Made by a program: the position numbers and the translations under genes. From Wuchereria bancrofti (taxonomy: Eukaryota > Nematoda > Chromadorea > Rhabditida > Onchocercidae): a stretch of DNA of 57,042 nucleotides. Shown in pieces: positions 1 through 9,320 of this stretch. Within the stretch, counting starts at the first letter, position 1. Each line of letters opens with the position of its first letter. The DNA is taken from assembly GCA_005281725.1 (NCBI GenBank), contig SSBO01000019.1:1-57042 (forward strand), given 5' to 3'. The notes below the pieces were generated by a model that searched no databases, was not told the DNA's origin, and saw nothing but the letters and a program-made list of their open reading frames with translations.

Positions 1-778
1 CATGAAAAGTTGTCAATTTTAGTGCTAACAATGACCATTCGAACTTTTTTAAGACAAGGTAAAAAAAATTTTTAAATCAGTCAAACTTTTCTTTATCGTA
101 AAGTTGCTCACTGTATGATGATTTCCTCATCATTTAATCATTTCGAATCAGTTAAAAAAAACCAATCAATTAAAAAATTAAAAATTACCGAAGGAAAAAC
201 CAGTTGTGTTAGTGTGAGAAATGAAGCAATTAAATTGTGAATATCACAAATAAATGCTGAAAATATTGTCATAGCAAAATTCTATTCTGTCACTTTAAAT
301 TTTTGTTAGAAATTAGATAGTTATAAATGAAAGAAAAAGTTCTGATGCAAAAAAGCAATAAACGTATTTTTAGCAGCTTTATTTACAATATATCTCTTAT
401 TAAAGTTTCAATTAATTCAATTTAAGCGTAAATTTTTGAATATTTCATTGTTACATGATCTATTCAATTAAATTGAATTAATTTAATGATAAAAAAGTGC
501 AAAATCTATAAATGAATCTGATTACTTTTTTTCTTTAATTTTTAAGCAAAAATTTTAAGGAGATGAATAGTACAAAAAAACAAAATGTATGTATAAGTTA
601 AAGTGTTACATTTTCTTTTTTTAAAATTAGTTTAGCTTTAGAATGCTAATTTTTCCTTTTTTGTAATTATTAACTTTATAATTAGTCACTCTCAATATTT
701 ACAAATATATTTTAATCCTTATGAAAAATTTATAAGATTTAATTTTAATTGAATTTAAAAATTTTTTTATTTTTCAGA
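1..778. other. AT-rich sequence upstream of the QSOX-like locus
   Basis: No coding stretch, RNA gene or repeat recognised. The block ends in a T-rich tract and a TTTTTCAG splice-acceptor-like site directly before the ATG at 779. The QSOX-like first coding exon may therefore follow an upstream untranslated exon or a trans-splice site. The upstream exon is not visible. Confidence 0.5.
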
Positions 779-1028
779 ATGATTCTATTATTGAATATAT
801 TATTAGCATTTCTGCTCAATTTTTTGACAAATTTGCATCCAGCGAATTTGCATTTATGGGACGAGAACCAACTGCAATTAATCAACTTTGTATAATTCGA
901 AAGCTGATTTAATCATACAACTCGATGACATGACCTTCAATGACACAGTCTTTTGTCAACATTCATCATTATCATTATCACTATCATCAGCTGGTTACGA
1001 TAATAATTGCACTGCTTGTGTTGTAGAA
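779..1028 (+). pseudogene. qsox: QSOX-like exon 1: signal peptide and N-terminus, frameshifted
   Basis: The ATG at 779 follows TTTTTCAG and opens MILLLNILLAFLLNFL, a good hydrophobic signal peptide for ER entry. That frame stops at a TAA near 893. A second frame then continues with STLYNSKADLIIQLDDMTF and ends ...NNCTACVVE at a GTAAAT donor (1029). The second part matches the start of the QSOX thioredoxin domain (LY-S-D...L). The switch between frames is one break. Splicing to 1975 is in phase and gives VEFYLDWCGYC across the junction. Confidence 0.75.
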
Positions 1029-1974
1029 GTAAATTTTGCAATTTAATAGAAAAAAAAATGGAACTATTCGTTGATTAAATTCAAAAGATTATATCATCAG
1101 GAAAAAATTTTTGAGTAAAATATTATCACAATAGCAATTAATTTCATCAAATTTTATTTTTATTATTATGTTCAGTAGATTTTTGAAAGAAAAAACATTT
1201 TTTGATGCAAATTTAATTTTAATAATGCTATTATTAAGCTATCATATACAAATACACTGCATTAGCATTTATTCATTTAAATTAGCCATTGTTATTTATG
1301 CAAATTGATGTGATAATTTATATTAAATTCTACAAAATACACAATAATCAAACAAATATTTCAATAAAGTTAGCATAAGTTTTCTACAAAAAGATTGAAA
1401 TTTTTTACTCAATTCGCAAATGCAAAAAGAAATAAATTTCTATATCACAATTAATTGAAACTAAAATGCTAAAAATTATGGTGTGGCATATTAAAATTAA
1501 AGATTTATACACAAAAATTATGAGATGTAAGAAAAAATTTAGTTTATATCACCATAATTATTTCATAGAATAATAATAACGGATGTTATTTTATTATTTT
1601 TTATTTAATTACCAACTGATTTGATTTATTTGTTTACAATTCGAAATAGCCTTAAAAAGTGACTGATTTGAACTTCATTTTAAAGAAAAATTAAATTTTA
1701 TTTAAAAAAGATTTTTTTTTATGAATTTTTTTGTAAGCTAAATTAAATTTTTAAATTGAATTTCTTCTATGAACTTGAAATAATGGATATTAAGAAAAAT
1801 AAAGCATAAAAAAAGAAAACGAGCATTATTTGTAATTTACGTAAATTTGATTTAATAAAATGTCATTCTTTTCTTGTAATTTGCTAGAAAAAAAACTCCA
1901 AAATTTAAAACATAAAAGTAGTTCAATTCTTAAAAAAAAACGGAGAGACAAAAATAAACTCAGTAATTTTTCAG

Positions 1975-2148
1975 TTTTACTTAGATTGGTGCGGATATTG
2001 CCGTACATATGCACAAACGTATAAATCATTAGCTCGTGATATTCATGGATGGAATAAAATGGTTCAATCAGCTGTGGTAAATTGCGCTGATACACACAAT
2101 GAAATTACTTGTCAAACAAATAGTGCCTTATTTTTCCCACATATTAAG
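1975..2148 (+). pseudogene. qsox: QSOX-like exon 2: thioredoxin active site
   Basis: The exon runs from a TTTTTCAG acceptor to a GTTATT donor and is open for 58 codons. It reads FYLDWCGYCRTYAQTYKSLA and continues ARDIHGWNKM...VNCADTHNEITC. The WCGYC (CxxC) is the thioredoxin-type redox site, and the later NCAD...C block is typical of QSOX rather than of ordinary thioredoxin or PDI. No break is seen inside this exon. Confidence 0.88.
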
Positions 2149-5129
2149 GTTATTATCATTTCTTTTTTCTAACACTGATAATGGATAATGCATTATATAA
2201 TTACGTTTCCTCGTATTTGCGTTAAATACATTCTTTAAAAGCAATAAAAATTTACTGAAAAAGAAATGAATCGTTCCATTTCACATTATTTTTTATATTA
2301 TAGTGAAATTATATTTTAAATTTGTTTGTTACAGTACTTTCCACAAAATTCAAGCAATCCAAATAATGCTATATCAATTGAAACGTCAATCAGTCCGTGC
2401 AATGCGTGATTTAATCGCTGAAATGATTTTACTCGATTACAGCATAAATCTACCATCCAACTGCTAAATTTTGGTTTTTTACAAAAGTATAAACGCGTTA
2501 TTATCATTTCTTTTTTCGGTAACCATAAAAATACGATTATGTTTTCACGTATTTACGTTTAATACCATTTCTACTGCTATGTTTCATATTTACGTCTGAT
2601 ACTATTTTTTCTCTGTAAATTTTATTCATTTTTCTTAATATTAATTTAAATAAAACAAAATGGAAAGAAACAAAATCTTTTATTCATAATTTTTAAATAA
2701 AAAATTTTGTTTTAGCTTTGAATTGTTTTTGAAGAAGGAGTAGAATCACTTACTACTGCGCAGATAAATGTAACTTTTAGAGATTTCATTCTACTAAAGT
2801 AATATTGTTTCTTGATAAATAGAAATAATTTGAAATAAAACGAAAAAAAGAACACATTTCAAGAAAAATAAGTTAAAAAAGGTTAAGTCCAAAATTTAAA
2901 TATTTCTGCAAAAAAAAGAGAAAAGAGATGTAAAGTTAATTTAATTGATTGCATTCAATGATAATTAAATATAAAATGCGATCATGTTAATTAGTAACAA
3001 AATATCGGAAAGCAATATTTCTAGTAAAAATTAAGTTATCATAGGTGCTTTAAATTATATAATTATTTTATAAACAGAAATTTTTATTTTCGAACTTTAT
3101 TTTTGCTAATAATTTTTACTAATAATTTTTTTCTGAAACGTTCTTCATTGTTTCTTTAGTTTTATTTCATTTTATTGAATTTTTATTAATTTAATTAAAT
3201 TTTTATTAATTCAATTAATACTTGATGTGATTAAATGCAATAATCGTTTGACAGTACGACTGTCGTGAACGACGAAACCTTTAAATTATTATATCCAAAT
3301 TAACAAATTTCTCTTATCCAATTCTTAAATCTAATTTACATTTATAAAATTCTTCTTCTCACCTGGATGACTCAATTTCCGAATTTGTAATTAATTAACG
3401 TCTAAACCCTTAAGTCATGCTAATCTACTTCCTGTTTTCTCACGCACTAAAGCTAATTTTGTTAACAGTCTTGTTTTTTTCATCCATGATTTCCATTCGT
3501 TAAATCAGTCTTATATATAAACCAACCAATCCTCCCATAACCATCATTTACTTTATGTTTTTGGGTGGTTTTGGGATGCGTCTAATACTTTATAATTTTG
3601 TATTATTTTACATTTTTANTTCCCACATATTAAGGTTATTATCATTTCTTTTTTCTAACACTGATAATGGATAATGCATTATATAATTACGTTTCCTCGT
3701 ATTTGCGTTAAATACATTCTTTAAAAGCAATAAAAATTTACTGAAAAAGAAATGAATCGTTCCATTTCACATTATTTTTTATATTATAGTGAAATTATAT
3801 TTTAAATTTGTTTGTTACAGTACTTTCCACAAAATTCAAGCAATCCAAATAATGCTATATCAATTGAAACGTCAATCAGTCCGTGCAATGCGTGATTTAA
3901 TCGCTGAAATGATTTTACTCGATTACAGCATAAATCTACCATCCAACTGCTAAATTTTGGTTTTTTACAAAAGTATAAACGCGTTATTATCATTTCTTTT
4001 TTCGGTAACCATAAAAATACGATTATGTTTTCACGTATTTACGTTTAATACCATTTCTACTGCTATGTTTCATATTTACGTCTGATACTATTTTTTCTCT
4101 GTAAATTTTATTCATTTTTCTTAATATTAATTTAAATAAAACAAAATGGAAAGAAACAAAATCTTTTATTCATAATTTTTAAATAAAAAATTTTGTTTTA
4201 GCTTTGAATTGTTTTTGAAGAAGGAGTAGAATCACTTACTACTGCGCAGATAAATGTAACTTTTAGAGATTTCATTCTACTAAAGTAATATTGTTTCTTG
4301 ATAAATAGAAATAATTTGAAATAAAACGAAAAAAAGAACACATTTCAAGAAAAATAAGTTAAAAAAGGTTAAGTCCAAAATTTAAATATTTCTGCAAAAA
4401 AAAGAGAAAAGAGATGTAAAGTTAATTTAATTGATTGCATTCAATGATAATTAAATATAAAATGCGATCATGTTAATTAGTAACAAAATATCGGAAAGCA
4501 ATATTTCTAGTAAAAATTAAGTTATCATAGGTGCTTTAAATTATATAATTATTTTATAAACAGAAATTTTTATTTTCGAACTTTATTTTTGCTAATAATT
4601 TTTACTAATAATTTTTTTCTGAAACGTTCTTCATTGTTTCTTTAGTTTTATTTCATTTTATTGAATTTTTATTAATTTAATTAAATTTTTATTAATTCAA
4701 TTAATACTTGATGTGATTAAATGCAATAATCGTTTGACAGTACGACTGTCGTGAACGACGAAACCTTTAAATTATTATATCCAAATTAACAAATTTCTCT
4801 TATCCAATTCTTAAATCTAATTTACATTTATAAAATTCTTCTTCTCACCTGGATGACTCAATTTCCGAATATATTACATTTGTAATTAATTAACGTCTAA
4901 ACCCTTAAGTCATGCTAATCTACTTCCTGTTTTCTCACGCACTAAAGCTAATTTTGTTAACAGTCTTGTTTTTTTCATCCATGAGAAATTCTCCATCTAA
5001 TTTCCATTCGTTAAATCAGTCTTATATATAAACCAACCAATCCTCCCATAACCATCATTTACTTTATGTTTTTGGGTGGTTTTGGGATGCGTCTAATACT
5101 TTATAATTTTGTATTATTTTACATTTTTA
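2134..5129. repeat. Tandem block pair around the N at 3619
   Basis: 2134-3618 recurs at 3620-5129. The copies match except that the second has 9 bp (4871-4879) and 16 bp (4985-5000) extra, both inside the LTR. Probably two alleles or unmerged contig ends. Confidence 0.9.
2335..2450 (+). pseudogene. qsox: QSOX-like exon 3, frameshifted; second copy at 3821-3936
   Basis: After a TTACAG acceptor the frame reads YFPQNSSNPNNAISIET and then meets a stop. A second frame carries QSVRAMRDLIAEM and ILLDYSINLPSNC, matching the QSOX segment before the second thioredoxin-like domain. A one-base shift near 2385-2395 separates the halves. The copy at 3821-3936 has the same shift, so it is not an independent read error. 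Confidence 0.65.
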
Positions 5130-5350
5130 TATTATTGGATTTTATATAGTTTACGCGTTTGTTAAACTGTGTAGCAGTTTATAATACGCTATTATTTGTT
5201 TTATTTTAAATAAAGGTTTAATTACCCAAGTTTGAGGTTTCACGACAACGACGATGTTTAAGAAATCTTGTTGATGATGCCTCATATATTCAAAATTTTC
5301 CATCAGCCGCAATTTTTAAATGTGAACAAATGAAACCATTCTTTGTCGCT
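4741..5350 (+). pseudogene. qsox: QSOX-like exon 4, interrupted by the solo LTR
   Basis: The coding part at 5253-5350 reads RCLRNLVDDASYIQNFPSAA, then IFKCEQMKPFF, resembling the second thioredoxin-like domain of QSOX (the ...FPS... strand region). The original acceptor TTTGACAG ends at 4740, so the LTR entered six bases into the exon. A cryptic acceptor at the LTR end (TTTGAG, 5231-5236) could keep the frame open, so some function might survive if it were used. That use is speculative. Confidence 0.65.
4747..5247. mobile_element. Solo LTR (501 bp) inserted in a QSOX-like exon
   Basis: The element begins TGTCGTGAA and ends TTCACGACA, a 9-bp perfect terminal inverted repeat with TG...CA ends. 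It is flanked on both sides by ACGAC (4742-4746 and 5248-5252), a 5-bp target-site duplication. Inside are a TATATAAA box (5025-5032) and an AATAAA signal (5209-5214), as expected of an LTR. No internal retrotransposon genes are present, so it is a solo LTR. Removing it and one ACGAC joins a TTTGACAG acceptor (ending 4740) to coding sequence from 5253. A truncated copy sits at 3261-3618. It lacks 9 bp and 16 bp that are present here (4871-4879 and 4985-5000). Confidence 0.85.
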
Positions 5351-5648
5351 AGTGAATTTTTCGTTTATTTTTAAAATTTTTTTTGAAGATTTCTTTCTGA
5401 AATTTAATCACTAGCTCAATTTTTTCCAAATAACTAAATAACTAATAATCAATTGAGAGTGATTTTATTGAGAGTGATAAGTGATTTATGATTTATTNGC
5501 TAGTGAATTTTTCGTTTATTTTTAAAATTTTTTTTGAAGATTTCTTTCTGAAATTTAATCACTAGCTCAATTTTTTCCAAATAACTAAATAACTAATAAT
5601 CAATTGAGAGTGATTTTATTGAGAGTGATAAGTGATTTATGATTTATT
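5348..5648. repeat. 150-bp block pair around the N at 5498
   Basis: 5348-5497 recurs as 5499-5648, apparently identical. It begins at the 3' end of QSOX-like exon 4. Confidence 0.9.
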
Positions 5649-6052
5649 TATAAAGTTTAAAATTTTATAATTTTATTAAAATAATATAAAGAAAATTTTG
5701 ATTTTTCTTACGATTTATATTGTGTTGCAAAAATTGTGAAAAAAATTGATATCATGGAAAAAATTTTGTAAAAATATATTATTAAAAAAAGTATGTGAAA
5801 AAAATATGCATTTATCAGTTTTTGTAATTACTTTCAAGTAAAAAGCAAAAAAAGGACTTTATACTTTCCAAGTTATTCTCACCTTTTTTTTAAAGTAAAA
5901 AAAACAAAATAAAACAGTTGAAAAGTTAACAAAAAAAATGAAAGTAGAAATAAAACTTTTGAATAATTTTTAAAAAAAGGTTGTATATTTCCACTTTTTT
6001 TGCTTCTTTTTTAAGTCAGAAAACTCTTATAATTGAGCAATAATTTTAAAAA

Positions 6053-6346
6053 TTGGTCAAGTAAAATTAACTTATTTTCACAATTAATGAATAATTTTAG
6101 ATTGCGATGATTATTTTTCAATGAATTGGAAAGTTCTCTGATCAATGAAGAGAGCAAAAATGTTGTGCGAAATCAATCACTGTGCGAGAAAAATATTGNT
6201 TTGGTCAAGTAAAATTAACTTATTTTCACAATTAATGAATAATTTTAGATTGCGATGATTATTTTTCAATGAATTGGAAAGTTCTCTGATCAATGAAGAG
6301 AGCAAAAATGTTGTGCGAAATCAATCACTGTGCGAGAAAAATATTG
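6053..6346. repeat. 146-bp block pair around the N at 6199
   Basis: 6053-6198 recurs as 6201-6346, apparently identical, in the intron before QSOX-like exon 5. Confidence 0.9.
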
Positions 6347-6463
6347 TAAAGTAAATTTTTAAAATATCAGAAAAAAATTTTTTCAGAACTTTTTTTGAAA
6401 AAATAACAAAATTATTGTTGAAATAATTTTTTACATTATTTTTTATATTATTAATTAATGCAG

Positions 6464-6606
6464 ATATCGTCAAAGATATTTCGTATCTGAAGCAGATATT
6501 GAAAGCTATGCGATATGCGTTATTTGATGAAGTAACACGGAGTGGTAAATACCTCACCGGCAATAATCTAACAGACATTCGTGATTTCTACGATGTACTT
6601 GCTAAG
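6464..6606 (+). pseudogene. qsox: QSOX-like exon 5: linker before the Erv domain, frameshifted
   Basis: One frame reads RQRYFVSEADIES, and the next frame continues MRYALFDEVTRSGKYLTG, then NNLTDIRDFYDVLAK. Together these match the conserved QSOX segment ADLES-L-Y-L--EV...L-G--L--L--F--VLAK. The frame change lies near 6508-6512. The exon ends at AAG before GTCACT. Confidence 0.75.
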
Positions 6607-7305
6607 GTCACTCTAACTTATCATCATTTACCATCAGAGTAATTAAGCAATGATAATTATAATTTAGCAACAAAAACTTACGAAGTATTCTTTAAGTATA
6701 TATACATAGAGAGAGAGAAAGGGAATATATATTTCTTTCTCTTCTCATAAATTATTTTTAATTCCATTTTCTTTTCTTTTGAAAAAAGGAAAGTGAACAA
6801 ATAAATTAATTACTTGAAAACTGAATTGTTTCACAAGTGTTTTGATTACATTTATTTAATTTTTTTTTCCTGAAAGTGTTTCTTAGTTTGTATTGATTAC
6901 TGAAATGTTTAAATATTTATAAATTAATTTTTAAACTTCACTACAAATTTCATTTCGTACAACAGTTTTGCCACAATTACTGATATCTTCAAAAAAAAAA
7001 AAAAAAAACGTTGCTTACCTTTTTTCACGAAAAATTTTTTGAATAAGAAAATAATTAAATTAGAAATGTATTAATAAAAGTTATTTCAGAATTTTCCAAC
7101 CAAAACAATTTATTATAATATTATTGAAAACAAGGTAAATTATTGATATAAACGTAAATTTACAGTAAATGGAAAAATTACTTAATTTTCCTCGGAAGGT
7201 TTTTATAATTTCTATTGAATAAATCTATTTTCAATGATTGATTCAATGAGAAACAACTTTTTTTTCTAATTCTAAATTCATTTATGTAATTTACTCTATT
7301 ATTAG

Positions 7306-7426
7306 CAACTATCGGAAAGCAAACAAGCAGTTCATTTGTTCGAGAAAATGCGCAATTATTTAGATCAAAAAGGAATGAAAGATGTGATTCCGATTAAAGA
7401 ATATAAGAAAAAATTCATTAATTCAG
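7306..7426 (+). pseudogene. qsox: QSOX-like exon 6: helical linker
   Basis: Open from an ATTAG acceptor to a GTTTTT donor: QLSESKQAVHLFEKMRNYLD, then QKGMKDVIPIKEYKKKFINS. It fits the QSOX helical region between ...VLAK and the Erv core. Its last 26 bases lie inside the 7401-8747 tandem unit and recur at about 8748. Confidence 0.6.
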
Positions 7427-7762
7427 GTTTTTCATTTATTATTCTGTTCTAGATATACATTTATTTACTTATTTATTTATTTACAGAACCTGAAAGTTAA
7501 ATTTAAAAAAAGAAAGAAATTAAAACGAGAAATGATGAAAATGCTATCATTTTGCCGTTTTTTGATTGCATTTTATAAAAAAATTAAAAATTTTACGAAA
7601 AAAAATTAAGAATTAAATTAGAAAATATTGAAATATCTGATAAGTAATAAAAAAATATATTTTGTATAAATGTGGTTCATTGATATTTGATTATAAAAAT
7701 ATTTGATTGTTGATGAAAAAATTTTCAATGATAATTAAAATTATTAGTGAAATATTTTTCAG

Positions 7763-7883
7763 GCAAATAATAATCATTCTTTTCTGGTAGAAATTGATTA
7801 GGAACATTGTGCCGGTTCAATCCCAAAATTTCGAAGCTATTCTTATGGCTTATGGACATTTCATGCACTAAGTGGTTTAAATG
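7763..7883 (+). pseudogene. qsox: QSOX-like exon 7: Erv domain entry, with a TAG; copy at 9122-9242
   Basis: The frame reads NNNHSFLVEID, TAG (7799-7801), EHCAGSIPKFRSYSYGLW, then TFHALSG. In the family this is ...NW-GC-GS-PHFR-F-C-LW-LFH.L, where aromatic and Cys residues line the FAD site. The TAG falls at the conserved Trp. The repeated copy carries the same TAG at 9158-9160. Confidence 0.75.
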
Positions 7884-8064
7884 GTTAGAAGTACTATTTA
7901 TTTGCTTGGCTTTTTTTGTCTCTATTATATACATATGATTAAATAAATGCTAGAGGTCAAAGATTACATTATTGGAAATTATATAATGTATTCAATTTGA
8001 TACAATAATATATCTAGGAATAATACTTTCAGATTCGAAATTTGTTCCAATAACTCCACTTTAG

Positions 8065-8172
8065 CAATTCGAAATTGAGTAAACAATTTTTTCGGTTGTC
8101 AACATTGTCGAGAACATTTTCTTCGAATGACAACTCAAACATTTCACGTGGAAAGTCAAATTAGTTCTTTTT
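8065..8172 (+). pseudogene. qsox: QSOX-like exon 8: Erv-domain CxxC, with a TGA; copies at 9424 and 10878
   Basis: After a CTTTAG acceptor the frame reads IRN, TGA (8076-8078), VNNFFGCQHCREHFLRM, then TTQTFHVESQISSF. FFGC--C is the catalytic disulfide next to FAD in all Erv/ALR sulfhydryl oxidases, with Cys codons at 8097-8099 and 8106-8108. The TGA sits where relatives have Tyr or another aromatic residue. Further copies at 9424-9531 and 10878-10985 come from the duplications. Confidence 0.82.
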
Positions 8173-9320
8173 GTAAATATTACCGTTTGCAGTAATGAAA
8201 ATAGGAATGCTTGCGATAGTATTTTAGAATATCGCTAAAATAGTAAATTTAAATGCGAAAGAATTTTAAAATGTTAGTATTCACAGAAAGAAATTAGATT
8301 AGAGAGAGAAATAAATTTCTTTTTGAGATGAATCAAATGAATGATCATTTTGTGCAGTAATTTTATTCAAATTATGCAGTAATTTGAATAAAAAGATAAC
8401 AGAGTTAATAATAACAATGTAAGAAATAAATTGAATTAGAGTTTTAAAATATCCATGGAATGAATTGGAGAGATTTTCAAAATGTTAGTATTCATAGAAA
8501 CAAACTTAGATGTTTTGTGTTTCTATTTAAGTTCATGCTAAATTTTTATGTAAAAATTATATAATGCACTCAATACAATTTTTATGTATTTATAAGCAAT
8601 ATAATTTATAACTCAGTATAATTATTCAATTTAATACATTAATACATCTAGAAACGATACATTTTCTACATTACCGCTAAATTATTATTGTATTACATTT
8701 TTTATATTAAATTATTACATTAAATTACTATTATTATTACATTATTAATATAAGAAAAAATTCATTAATTCAGGTTTTTCATTTATTATTCTGTTCTAGA
8801 TATACATTTATTTATTCATTTATTTACTTATTTATTTATTTACAGAACCTGAAAGTTAAATTTAAAAAAAGAAAGAAATTAAAACGAGAAATGATGAAAA
8901 TGCTATCATTTTGCCGTTTTTTGATTGCATTTTATAAAAAAATTAAAAATTTTACGAAAAAAAATTAAGAATTAAATTAGAAAATATTGAAATATCTGAT
9001 AAGTAATAAAAAAATATATTTTGTATAAATGTGGTTCATTGATATTTGATTATAAAAATATTTGATTGTTGATGAAAAAATTTTCAATGATAATTAAAAT
9101 TATTAGTGAAATATTTTTCAGGCAAATAATAATCATTCTTTTCTGGTAGAAATTGATTAGGAACATTGTGCCGGTTCAATCCCAAAATTTCGAAGCTATT
9201 CTTATGGCTTATGGACATTTCATGCACTAAGTGGTTTAAATGGTTAGAAGTACTATTTATTTGCTTGGCTTTTTTTGTCTCTATTATATACATATGATTA
9301 AATAAATGCTAGAGGTCAAA

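Noticed and set aside
1826..2095. 89-codon minus-strand open frame
   Set aside because: Antisense to the thioredoxin exon of the QSOX-like locus.
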